Below the pieces are notes generated by a model. That model worked only from the letters and a program-made list of their open reading frames with translations, made no database searches and was not told where the DNA came from. A DNA stretch of 64,000 nucleotides. It comes from Manganibacter manganicus (GTDB lineage: Bacteria > Pseudomonadota > Alphaproteobacteria > Rhizobiales > Rhizobiaceae). Position 1 is the first letter of the stretch. Every line of letters starts with the position of its first letter. A program made the position numbers and the translations under genes. The stretch lies in NCBI RefSeq assembly GCF_002075885.1, contig NZ_MDET01000017.1, positions 18,108 to 82,107 of the forward strand. Direction: 5' to 3'. Shown piece by piece: positions 54,608 through 62,662 of this stretch.

Positions 54608-56170
54608 ATGATCGATCTGGGCAAGACATTGAATCTTTCGCGCCGCGGCTTCCTGCAGGGAAGCGCGCTGCTTGGCCTGACAGCCGCGACCGGAACGCTG
54701 GCTTTGCCAGCCAGGGCGGAAACGCCCGTGCATGGCGGCACGCTGCGCATGGGGCTTGAGGGCGGCGCCTCCGCCGACACGTTGGACCCGGCACTCGCCT
54801 CGGCAAGCGTGCTCTTTGTGATCGCCCATTGTTGGGGCGATACGCTGATCGAATCCGACCCCAAGACCGGCGCGCCGCTGCCCTCGCTCGCCGAATCCTG
54901 GTCGCCCTCGCCGGACGCCAAGGTGTGGACCTTCAAGATCCGCAAGGACGTTCGCTTTCACGACGGCAAGCCGATGAAGGTGGCGGACGCGGTTGCGACG
55001 CTGGAGCGTCATGCCGGCGCGAAGTCGCAGTCGGGCGCACTCGGCCTGCTTTCGGGTATCGACAGGATCGAGGACAAGGCCGGCGATCTGGTCATCACGC
55101 TGAAGGAAGCCAATGCCGACCTGCCGCTGGCGCTCACCGATTATCATTTGCAGATCCAGCCGAACGGCGGCAACGACGACCCCAATGCGGCGATCGGCAC
55201 CGGCCCGTACAAGCTGCTTAAATTCGAGCCGGGCGTTCGCGCCACCTTTGAGCGCAACAAGGACGATTGGCGCCAGGATCGCGGCTATGTCGACAATGTC
55301 GAGATCACCGTGATGAACGATCTGACGGCGCGTATCGCCGCGCTGCAATCGGGCGAGATAGATTTCATCAACACCTTGGCGCCGAAGGTAGTGCCGCTTT
55401 TGAAGCGATCGGACAGCGTCGAGATCCTGCGCACGCCGGGCAAGGGGTTCTATTCCTTCCTGATGCATTGCGACACCGCGCCCTTCGACAACAACGACCT
55501 GCGCATGGCGCTGAAACTGGCGATCGACCGCGAGGCGATCCTCAAGCAGGTGGTTGGCGGCTTCGGCACCATCGGCAACGACTACCCGGTGAACGCCAGC
55601 TACGCCTTGGCGCCGACCGATATTGAGCAGCGTGTCTACGATCCCGAAAAGGCCGCCTTCCACTACAAGAAATCCGGCCATGACGGGCCGATCCTGCTGC
55701 GCACCTCAGATGCGGCTTTTCCGGGCGCGGTCGATGCCGCACAGCTTTTCCAGATGAACGCGGCCAAGGCCGGCATCACGCTCAATGTAGAGCGCGAACC
55801 GGCTGACGGCTACTGGACGGAAGTGTGGAACAACAAGCCCTTCTGCGCCTCCTATTGGGGTCCTCGCCCGACGCAGGATGCGCGCTATTCGACCTCCTAT
55901 GTTTCCACCGCCGAATGGAACGACACACGTTTCAAGCGGCCGGACTTCGACAAACTGGTGATCGAGGCGCGCGGCGAGCTGGACGAGACCAAGCGGCGCG
56001 CGCTTTATCGCCAGATCGCCCTGATGGTGCGCGACGAGGGCGGGCTGATCCTGCCGGTGTTCAACGACTATCTGAACGCGTCGTCGAAGAAGCTGAAGGG
56101 TTTCGTCCACGACATCGGCAACGACCTTTCCAATGGCCGCATCGCCAGCCGGGTATGGCTGCAAGCCTGA
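54608..56170 (+). CDS. Peptide-type ABC binding protein (SBP family 5), Tat-exported
   Basis: A 520-residue solute-binding protein. The N-terminus MIDLGKTLNLSRRGFLQGSA carries a twin-arginine motif (SRRGFLQ) and a hydrophobic stretch ending ALPARAETPV. The body is family 5: HGGTLRMGLEGGASADTLDP, VWTFKIRKDVRFHDGKPM, AAIGTGPYKLLKFEPGV and NNDLRMALKLAIDREAIL. ATG 54608 with TGAGGA upstream is preferred to TTG 54596. No matching permease or ATPase genes are present. It is followed by a CocE-type hydrolase, and the HTH regulator is divergent. Confidence 0.9.
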   Translation: MIDLGKTLNLSRRGFLQGSALLGLTAATGTLALPARAETPVHGGTLRMGLEGGASADTLDPALASASVLFVIAHCWGDTLIESDPKTGAPLPSLAESWSPSPDAKVWTFKIRKDVRFHDGKPMKVADAVATLERHAGAKSQSGALGLLSGIDRIEDKAGDLVITLKEANADLPLALTDYHLQIQPNGGNDDPNAAIGTGPYKLLKFEPGVRATFERNKDDWRQDRGYVDNVEITVMNDLTARIAALQSGEIDFINTLAPKVVPLLKRSDSVEILRTPGKGFYSFLMHCDTAPFDNNDLRMALKLAIDREAILKQVVGGFGTIGNDYPVNASYALAPTDIEQRVYDPEKAAFHYKKSGHDGPILLRTSDAAFPGAVDAAQLFQMNAAKAGITLNVEREPADGYWTEVWNNKPFCASYWGPRPTQDARYSTSYVSTAEWNDTRFKRPDFDKLVIEARGELDETKRRALYRQIALMVRDEGGLILPVFNDYLNASSKKLKGFVHDIGNDLSNGRIASRVWLQA

Positions 56171-56256
56171 TCTCCCTCGGGCCGGGCGACGGCTGACTTT
56201 TTCTTCCTGCGCCTGACGGCGCCGGCGGTCCGCCTTCGCGCACCGCCGGAATTTCC

Positions 56257-58266
56257 ATGGTTGGTTTAATGACGAACAAGAATTTCCGTGTGATCGAAAA
56301 TGAATGGATCGTGCTGAAGGACGGCACGCGTCTGGCCGCCCGTATCTGGATGCCAAATGATGCCGGGCAAAATGCGCCGGTGCCCACGGTTCTGGAATTC
56401 CTGCCCTATCGCAAGCGCAACGGCACCGCGCCGCGCGACGAATCCACTTATCCGGTGTTCGCCGCGGCGGGCATTGCCGGCATCCGCGTGGATATTCGCG
56501 GCAGCGGCGAATCCGATGGCGTGATCGACGGCGAATATACGCCGCGCGAATTGTCCGACGCCGTCGAGGTGATTGAATGGATTGCCGCCCAGCCCTGGTC
56601 GAACGGCAGCGTCGGCATGATGGGCATTTCCTGGGGCGGTTTCAACTGCCTGCAGGTGGCGGCTCTGAAGCCACCGGCGTTGAAAGCGGTGATTTCGATT
56701 GCCTCGACCGTCGATCGCTACAATGACGACATTCACTACAAGAACGGCACGCATCTTTCGGCGCAGTTTTCATGGGCGGCAACGATGAGCGCCTATGAAT
56801 CTCGCGCGCCCGACCGCGATATTGTCGGCGACCGCTGGCGCGACATGTGGCTGGAGCGGCTGGAGGGCGAACCGTTCTTCATGGAGGAATGGCTTTCCCA
56901 TCAGCGCCGCGACGAGTTCTGGCGGCATGGCTCGATTAGCGAGGATTTTGAAGGCTTTCCAATCCCCGCTCTGGTGCTTGCCGGCTGGGCTGACGGCTAC
57001 CGCAACACGCCGTTGAAGGCGGTGAGCGGCATGCCCGGCAAGGCCAAGGCGCTGATCGGCCCCTGGGTGCACAAATATCCGCATTTCGCCTATCCGAAGC
57101 CGCGCGCCGATTTCCATGGCGAGGCCATCGCCTGGTGGCGCCGTTGGCTGTGCGATGAAGAAAACGGCGCCGAAGCCGTGCCGCAGGTGCGCGCCTATAT
57201 CCTCGACGGGCCGCGTCCGTCGCGCTGGCGCGAGGCCGATCCGGGCTATTGGGTCGCCAAGGACGCCTGGAGCGATCCGCAAATGCTGGCCCTTTCCGTC
57301 AATGCGTCCGGCCGGCTGGAGCGCGACGCGGCAAGCCGCGTGGGCGGCAGCGCCGTGCTGCAATCGCCGCTCGACACCGGCACGGCGGCGGGCGAATTCT
57401 TCACCCTGAAGCCGGATACGGAAATGGCTGGCGACCAGCGCCTCGACGATGCCGGCTCGCTGATCTTCGACAGCGATGTTCTGGCGGATGAATGCGTCAT
57501 TCTCGGCCAGCCGGTGCTGAAGCTGCGGCTTTCCAGCGATGCGCCGCTGGCCAATCTGGCGGCAAGGCTGGTCGACGTTCATCCCGACGGCACGGCCACG
57601 CGCGTGTGCTTCGGCGTGCTCAATCTGGCGCATCGCGATGGCAATGCCGAGCCGAAGGCGCTGGAGCCGGGCAAGACGGTCGAGGTGGAACTGGTTCTGG
57701 ATGCCTGCGGTTATCGCTTCGCGCCGGGCCACCGCATCCGCCTGTCGCTGTCCAGCGCCTACTGGCCGCTGATCCTGCCGCCGCCTTTCGACGCGAAGCT
57801 TGATATCGAACTCGGCTCGATCGAGATCGGGCTGCCGCTGCTCGGCGAGCATAAGCGCATCGACGTGCCGGAGCCCGCCAATCCCGACCCGCTGCCGCAT
57901 TACGACACTTTGGAGGAGGGGTCGGCGGGCCGCACGATCGAGCGTGATGTGCTGAATGGCGTGACGCGTTACAAGGTCAGCGAGGACACCGGCCTGAACA
58001 GTCACCCCGGCAACGGGCTGATGGCCCGCGACGTCACTGAACAGGTCTGGTCGATCGGGGCCGGCGATCCGCTCTCGATGACGGCGACGATCACCTCGCT
58101 GTGCATCATCGCGCGCGAGGGATGGGAAACCATGACCCGCAGCACCATGACGATGTCGTGTACCGAGACGGAATGGGTAGTCTCGGAGCATATGCAGGCC
58201 TTCCATGACGGCGCCACTGTCTTCGACCGCGAGCGCAGCGCGCGCATCCCGCGCGACCATATGTGA
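56257..58266 (+). CDS. CocE/NonD-family alpha/beta hydrolase (Xaa-Pro dipeptidyl-peptidase S15-like)
   Basis: A 669-residue serine hydrolase. The nucleophile is Ser125 in MGISWGGFNCL, preceded by the oxyanion region EFLPYRKRNG and VDIRGSGESDG; the acid and base are in LAGWADGYRN and GPWVHKYPH. The C-terminal jelly-roll domain (VILGQPVLKLRLSSDAPLANL, PGHRIRLSLSSAYWPLI) is typical. Members act as peptidases, cocaine esterase-like esterases or glutaryl-7-ACA acylases. ATG 56257 and ATG 56269 are both possible. It follows the binding protein by 86 bp and may act on the imported compound. Confidence 0.9.
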   Translation: MVGLMTNKNFRVIENEWIVLKDGTRLAARIWMPNDAGQNAPVPTVLEFLPYRKRNGTAPRDESTYPVFAAAGIAGIRVDIRGSGESDGVIDGEYTPRELSDAVEVIEWIAAQPWSNGSVGMMGISWGGFNCLQVAALKPPALKAVISIASTVDRYNDDIHYKNGTHLSAQFSWAATMSAYESRAPDRDIVGDRWRDMWLERLEGEPFFMEEWLSHQRRDEFWRHGSISEDFEGFPIPALVLAGWADGYRNTPLKAVSGMPGKAKALIGPWVHKYPHFAYPKPRADFHGEAIAWWRRWLCDEENGAEAVPQVRAYILDGPRPSRWREADPGYWVAKDAWSDPQMLALSVNASGRLERDAASRVGGSAVLQSPLDTGTAAGEFFTLKPDTEMAGDQRLDDAGSLIFDSDVLADECVILGQPVLKLRLSSDAPLANLAARLVDVHPDGTATRVCFGVLNLAHRDGNAEPKALEPGKTVEVELVLDACGYRFAPGHRIRLSLSSAYWPLILPPPFDAKLDIELGSIEIGLPLLGEHKRIDVPEPANPDPLPHYDTLEEGSAGRTIERDVLNGVTRYKVSEDTGLNSHPGNGLMARDVTEQVWSIGAGDPLSMTATITSLCIIAREGWETMTRSTMTMSCTETEWVVSEHMQAFHDGATVFDRERSARIPRDHM

Positions 58267-58348
58267 GGGTGCAGTAATCCATAAGCCGGCGTCCGGATTC
58301 TTCGTCCGGGCTCTGGCGTCTCGGCCGGCGCGCCGCTATGGATGGGCA

Positions 58349-58693
58349 ATGTCACGAACTGTCTTTCAGGTGGCCGGCTGGCTGCTCTTCATCGCCGTTG
58401 TCGTAGTAACCGTCTCGCCGATCGGCTTGAGGCCGCATACCTCTTTCGGGGCCGGCCCGGAGCGCATGGCCGCTTTTTTCCTGTTGGGGCTGCTTTTCGG
58501 CATTGGCTATGACCGTCACTGGCTGATGACGATTGCGCTGGTGATCGCCATCGCCTTCGGGATAGAGGCCCTGCAATTGTTGGCCCCAAGCCGGCATGCC
58601 CGGTTCGATGACGCTCTGGTCAAGGCCATCGGCGCCGTGATTGGCGTGGCGGCTGGCTATGTCATAGCCAGGATGAGTTGGCTCCGCTCATAG
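58349..58693 (+). CDS. VanZ-like membrane protein
   Basis: A 114-residue protein from ATG 58349 with four hydrophobic helices: FQVAGWLLFIAVVVVTVSPI, RMAAFFLLGLLFGIGY, WLMTIALVIAIAFGIEALQLL, and KAIGAVIGVAAGYVIA. The pattern GPERMAAFFLLG, EALQLLAPSRHARFDDALVK is that of VanZ-family proteins. Their general role is poorly known; some affect glycopeptide resistance, most do not. Spacing gives no strong operon link. Confidence 0.75.
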   Translation: MSRTVFQVAGWLLFIAVVVVTVSPIGLRPHTSFGAGPERMAAFFLLGLLFGIGYDRHWLMTIALVIAIAFGIEALQLLAPSRHARFDDALVKAIGAVIGVAAGYVIARMSWLRS

Positions 58694-58803
58694 CTGAACC
58701 TACAGCCAAGGCGGCCGCCGCAAGCCTGAGCCGAAATCATTTCACCAACACGGCAAAGCCGGGTTCGGCATCGGCATCGCCGACAACGATCCCGCCGAAA
58801 CGG

Positions 58804-59436
58804 TTACTTTTTTTCCTTTGCCGGCAGCGCCTCCTGTGTCGCCTTGGCGAGTTGATAGAGCCGCTGCGCGATGATCGTCGGCACTTCGCAGACCGAACTC
58901 AGGGATTGCCGGCGCTCGTCATAGATGCGGGTGGCGAAATTGAACTCATCGGTTTGCCGTTCGACCTCGTCGGGGTCGGCATCAGGCTTGGCGCGCAACG
59001 CATCCAGCGCCGAGCTTTGCTTGCGCAGGGCGTCGGCCATGGCAACCTGTCGATGCGCATAGCGGGAAATCCCTTCCATGACGCGCGTGCGCTCGGCATC
59101 CATATGGTCGAACAGGCCCTGCACCAGCATTTCCAGCTTTGGCGTCGCCTGATCGGCGGGCAGCGTTGCGGCGAAGTCCTGGATGCGCTTCACCGCTTCC
59201 TCCAGCGGCACGCGCCGGGCCGATATGTCTGCCACCAGCGTTGAAATCTGATGGTCTTTTTCCCAACCGGCGGCCGCTTTCGGCAATTCAGGCCCGTTCC
59301 AGACCTGGCCGACGGAAAGATGCGGCACCTTGCGCTGGACGCAGGGCCAGTCCGGATCGACATTGGCGGCCGCCGCGCCCGCCGGCGCGAGCAGCGGTGC
59401 AAAGGCGACAATCGCGGCAAGAAGCATCTTGGCCAT
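58804..59436 (-). CDS. Periplasmic protein of unknown function in the PQQ-associated ABC operon
   Basis: A 210-residue protein with signal peptide MAKMLLAAIVAFAPLLAPAG ending near AAAANVD. The mature part is largely helical, with CVQRKVPHLSVGQVWNGPEL near the start and two cysteines (in WPCVQ and SSVCEVP) that could form a disulphide. ATG 59436 overlaps the permease stop by one base. It is the last gene of the operon that begins with the binding protein at 63925. I do not recognise a named family. Confidence 0.8.
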   Translation of the reverse strand: MAKMLLAAIVAFAPLLAPAGAAAANVDPDWPCVQRKVPHLSVGQVWNGPELPKAAAGWEKDHQISTLVADISARRVPLEEAVKRIQDFAATLPADQATPKLEMLVQGLFDHMDAERTRVMEGISRYAHRQVAMADALRKQSSALDALRAKPDADPDEVERQTDEFNFATRIYDERRQSLSSVCEVPTIIAQRLYQLAKATQEALPAKEKK

Positions 59437-60317
59437 CAGGCGTTACCTCCTATTTCCTTCTTGCGGTTCATCAATCCGCGCGCCGGGTCATAAGCAAGGA
59501 TCGCGGCAGCGAGAAACAATATTGTGCTGGCGCATACCACGCCGAGCGATGTCCACTCGATCTGCCCGTAAAGCGCGAAGCGCACCAGTTCCACGGCATA
59601 GGTGAACGGATTGGCGCGGCAGATCCAGTAAAGCGGCGGGCTCGCCTCTTGAATGCGCCACAACGGATAGAGCGCCGGAGAGGCGAAATAGGCGGGGAAG
59701 ATCACGAAGTTCATTACCCCCGCAAAATTCTCCAACTGCCTTATGATGGAAGACAGCACCATGCCGAGCGCGCACAGCATCAGCCCCGCCAGAAACAGCG
59801 CCGGCAGGACATAGAGATAGCCCATTGCCGGTGCCCGTACATGAAAGAGCCACGCAACGGCCAGAAAGGCATAAACCTGCACGATCGAGACGCTGACGCC
59901 GGCCAGCATCTTGGAGATGAGCAGGAACCAGCGCGGGAAAGGGCTGACGAGCAGCGTGCGCATATTGCCCATCTCGCGGTCATAGACCATCGACAGCGAC
60001 GACTGCATGCCGGAAAACAGCAGGATCATCGCGCACAGGCCCGGCATGATATAGACCTCGTAGAGCACGTAGGTCTTGTAGGGCGGAATGATCGAGACGC
60101 CGAGCACCTGACGGAAGCCGGCGGCGAAAATGAACAGCCAGATCAGCGGCCTGACCAGCGAGGCGATGAACCGTTCGCGCTGGTGCAGGAAGCGCAGGCT
60201 TTCGCGCAGCACGATGCCCTTGAGGCAGATCATGTATTGGCGAAAACCGGGCCGCACGCCGCGCGGTGAAAGCGCGCTGTCGTGGGTGCCGGATGTGACG
60301 GGCGGCGGCGGGCTCAT
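59436..60317 (-). CDS. ABC-2-type permease of PQQ-linked alcohol-oxidation transporter
   Basis: A 293-residue ABC-2 type membrane protein with six hydrophobic helices: FIASLVRPLIWLFIFAAGF, ...YIMPGLCAMILLFSGMQ, DREMGNMRTLLVSPFPRWF and YPLWRIQEASPPLYWICRANPF. The last block is typical of DrrB/NodJ-type permeases that move molecules outward or flip them. It matches in order the PedC-like permease found beside PQQ-dependent alcohol dehydrogenase genes. ATG 60317 overlaps the ATPase stop by 4 bp. Confidence 0.88.
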   Translation of the reverse strand: MSPPPPVTSGTHDSALSPRGVRPGFRQYMICLKGIVLRESLRFLHQRERFIASLVRPLIWLFIFAAGFRQVLGVSIIPPYKTYVLYEVYIMPGLCAMILLFSGMQSSLSMVYDREMGNMRTLLVSPFPRWFLLISKMLAGVSVSIVQVYAFLAVAWLFHVRAPAMGYLYVLPALFLAGLMLCALGMVLSSIIRQLENFAGVMNFVIFPAYFASPALYPLWRIQEASPPLYWICRANPFTYAVELVRFALYGQIEWTSLGVVCASTILFLAAAILAYDPARGLMNRKKEIGGNA

Positions 60318-61093
60318 GGCATCGCCTCCGCTGCTGCAGTGCGGTTGAGCCGGGTGAACGCCTCGCCGATCGAACTGCAATCGCTCGCCTGGACGATATC
60401 GCGAACGCGGCCCTGCGCCACGACTTCGCCCTGCCGCAAAATCACCGCGTCGTCATCCTCGTCGACCTCGTCGATCAGATGCGTCGCCCACAGGACGGCG
60501 AGGCCGCGCGTCGTCACCAGATTGCGGATCGTTGCCATGATGCCGGCGCGTGAGCGGATATCGAGCCCGACCGTCGCTTCGTCCAGCAGCATCAGGGGCG
60601 GGCTGTGCAACAATGCGCGCGCGATCTCGACGCGCCGCATCTGGCCGCCCGAAAGACTGCGCGCCTTGTCATTTATCCGCTCGCTCATCTCGACCGTCTC
60701 AAGGACGGCAGAGATGCGCGCCGTCGCCTCACGGGCGCCGATGCCGTGCAGGCAGGCATGATAGGCAAGGTTCTGCCGCACGCTGAGATCGAGATCGAGC
60801 GTGCGCGCCTGAAAGACGACGCCCATGCGCCGCAGCGCCTCGCCGGAATCGCGGTTGATGTCATGGCCGAAGATGCGGATCGCACCATGGCGTGTGTCGT
60901 AAAGATGATTGGTCAATGAAAACAGCGTCGTCTTGCCGGCTCCATTGAGGCCGAGCAACACGGTGAAACTCGCAGGGCGGACGATGAACGACACATCCTT
61001 GAGCGCCTGTTTATGGCCGTAGAAATGGCTGACGCCGGCGACATCGAGCGCCGCCGGTTTGCCTTCACGGTCGATTGTTCTCACATGCTGCAA
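60314..61093 (-). CDS. ABC transporter ATP-binding protein of PQQ-linked system
   Basis: A 259-residue ATPase with Walker A GLNGAGKTT, FQARTLDLDLSVRQNLAYHA after the Q-loop, signature LSGGQMRR, Walker B LMLLDEATVGLD and H-loop WATHLIDE, close to the DrrA/NodI subgroup. The TTG at 61093 is chosen as start because AAGGAG lies six bases upstream; GTG 61084 and ATG 61114 are alternatives. It drives the permease encoded next. Confidence 0.88.
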   Translation of the reverse strand: MQHVRTIDREGKPAALDVAGVSHFYGHKQALKDVSFIVRPASFTVLLGLNGAGKTTLFSLTNHLYDTRHGAIRIFGHDINRDSGEALRRMGVVFQARTLDLDLSVRQNLAYHACLHGIGAREATARISAVLETVEMSERINDKARSLSGGQMRRVEIARALLHSPPLMLLDEATVGLDIRSRAGIMATIRNLVTTRGLAVLWATHLIDEVDEDDDAVILRQGEVVAQGRVRDIVQASDCSSIGEAFTRLNRTAAAEAMP

Positions 61094-61137
61094 GCAGTGC
61101 TCCTTTCCTCCCATTAATAAGACGGGAAGAAAGCCGG

Positions 61138-61593
61138 CTATTTGATGGTTATGGTTCCCTTGACGCCCTTGTCGGCGAGATCGGGCACCGACCATGTGTA
61201 TTTGCCTGGCCGAACCGTATGGAACTGCACCAGTATGGTGCCCTTGTCGTCGAATTCCAGCCAGGCCGGGGCGCCGGCCATGTGAACCTCGAGATCGTCG
61301 ATGACGATCTGGTCGACCCAGACATTGCGGAACAGATCGGTCATGAACTTGTATTCGAAGCCGCCCTCGGAGGTGATCTTCCAGCGATAGCCCTGGTTGG
61401 CAATCAGTTCGAAATCCTTGGTGTTGACGTCATAGTTGGAATCTTTCGAGCCGATGATCAGCTCCGGCACGTTCTGACTTGAACGCGTGTGCTGCGGCGC
61501 ATCATCGTCATCGTCGGCCGCATGTGCCGCAAGGGGGCTAAGGCCAAGCCCCGTAAAGGCGATCAAGGCGATGGCGGTGCAAAATTTCATCAT
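61138..61593 (-). CDS. Periplasmic cupredoxin-like protein without obvious copper ligands
   Basis: A 151-residue protein with a signal peptide ending near LAAHAADDDDD. The C-terminal part (AWLEFDDKGTILVQFHTVRP, GKYTWSVPDLADKGVKGTITIK region) has the strand order of a plastocyanin-like domain, including the final G-x-K-G-T-I-x-I. However, the Cys and Met that bind copper in cupredoxins are replaced, and only scattered His remain. It sits between the beta-propeller gene and the ATPase gene of the PQQ-linked operon. A structural or partner-binding role is possible. GGGGAG precedes ATG 61593. Confidence 0.75.
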   Translation of the reverse strand: MMKFCTAIALIAFTGLGLSPLAAHAADDDDDAPQHTRSSQNVPELIIGSKDSNYDVNTKDFELIANQGYRWKITSEGGFEYKFMTDLFRNVWVDQIVIDDLEVHMAGAPAWLEFDDKGTILVQFHTVRPGKYTWSVPDLADKGVKGTITIK

Positions 61594-61630
61594 GTTCTCC
61601 CCGTTGGTTGCAATTTGGCAGGTGGTATGG

Positions 61631-61672
61631 AGCCTGATCCGAAAAGCCTGCGACTTTTCGGGACCGGGCTCT
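61631..61672. repeat. REP-like palindrome, copy 3
   Basis: AGCCTGATCCGAAAAG, CCTGCGA and CTTTTCGGGACCGGGCT form an imperfect hairpin with a stem of about 17 bp. It is the same family as at 47591 and 47646. It overlaps the stop codon of the beta-propeller gene and may attenuate transcription into the downstream cupredoxin-like and ABC genes. Confidence 0.65.
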
Positions 61673-62642
61673 AGTTCGGTGCGACGATGACCCCCCAGGG
61701 CTCCTTGCCCACGGTGAGCGACTGGACAGGCTCGTCCGTCGCCGCATCGATGAAGGTGATGTCGTTGGAATTGCCGTTGGTGGAAATCAGCGTCTTCTGG
61801 TCCGGCGTGAACGCCAGATGCCAGACGCGCTGGCCGACGAGGATGTATTTCAGCACCTCGTAGGTCTTGGTATCGACCACCGCGACATGGTTGGCGGGAC
61901 CGAGCGCGATATAGGCCTTCTTGCCGTCGGCGCTGATATTGACGCCGACCGGCTGGATCGTCTCGGCCCTGAGGCCGGGGATCTCGAAGGTGATCTTGTG
62001 CACCACCTCGCGCTTGGCGTTGTCGATGACGCTGACCGTGCCGCCGACCTCGGCGCTGACCCAGACCTGCGAACCGTCCGGCGTGAATTCGGCATAGCGC
62101 GGCCGGGTGTCGACCAGCACATTGTCGACCACTTCATGCGTCTCGGTGTCGATGAAATGCGCCATGCTGGTGGTCTCGGACGTATTGACCAGCACCTTGC
62201 CGTCCGGGCTTATCCCCATGCCTTCCGGCTCGACGCCGACCGGGATTTCCGAAAGCACCTTCTTGTTCTCGACATCGATGACGGTGACCAGATTGTCGTC
62301 CTCATTGGCGACGTAGAGCTTCTTGCCGTCGGGCGAGAGCACGAAAAGCTCGGGGTCCGGCCCGGACGGCAGCGAACTGACGATCTCCATGGTCGCGGTG
62401 TCGATGACCTCAACCGTGTCGTCGTCACTGGCGCACAGATAGATGAACTTGCCGTCATGCGAGATGGTGATGCCGCGCGGCCGCTGGCCGACATCGACCG
62501 TCTTGACCACCTTCATCGTGTCGGTGTCGACGACACTGATCGAATTGCCCTTCTCGTTGGAGACATAGGCGGTATAGGCGAAGGCGGGGCCGCCGGTGAC
62601 GCTGGCGGCAAGCATGGCCAGGATCAATGCTCTTGGTCGCAC
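61671..62642 (-). CDS. YVTN-family beta-propeller protein of PQQ-linked system
   Basis: A 323-residue periplasmic protein. GTG 62642, seven bases after GGGAGG, gives a clean signal peptide (RPRALILAMLAASVTGG, cut near AFA); ATG 62666 overlaps the upstream stop but spoils it. The mature part is made of about seven repeats of the YVTN type, such as AYVSNEKGNSISVVDT, LYVANEDDNLVTVIDV and VWVSAEVGGTVSVIDN, each a propeller blade. Proteins like this are regularly encoded next to PQQ-dependent alcohol dehydrogenases and their ABC genes. Its ligand is unknown. Confidence 0.9.
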   Translation of the reverse strand: MRPRALILAMLAASVTGGPAFAYTAYVSNEKGNSISVVDTDTMKVVKTVDVGQRPRGITISHDGKFIYLCASDDDTVEVIDTATMEIVSSLPSGPDPELFVLSPDGKKLYVANEDDNLVTVIDVENKKVLSEIPVGVEPEGMGISPDGKVLVNTSETTSMAHFIDTETHEVVDNVLVDTRPRYAEFTPDGSQVWVSAEVGGTVSVIDNAKREVVHKITFEIPGLRAETIQPVGVNISADGKKAYIALGPANHVAVVDTKTYEVLKYILVGQRVWHLAFTPDQKTLISTNGNSNDITFIDAATDEPVQSLTVGKEPWGVIVAPN

Positions 62643-62662
62643 CTGAATTCCTCCCGTTCGGT

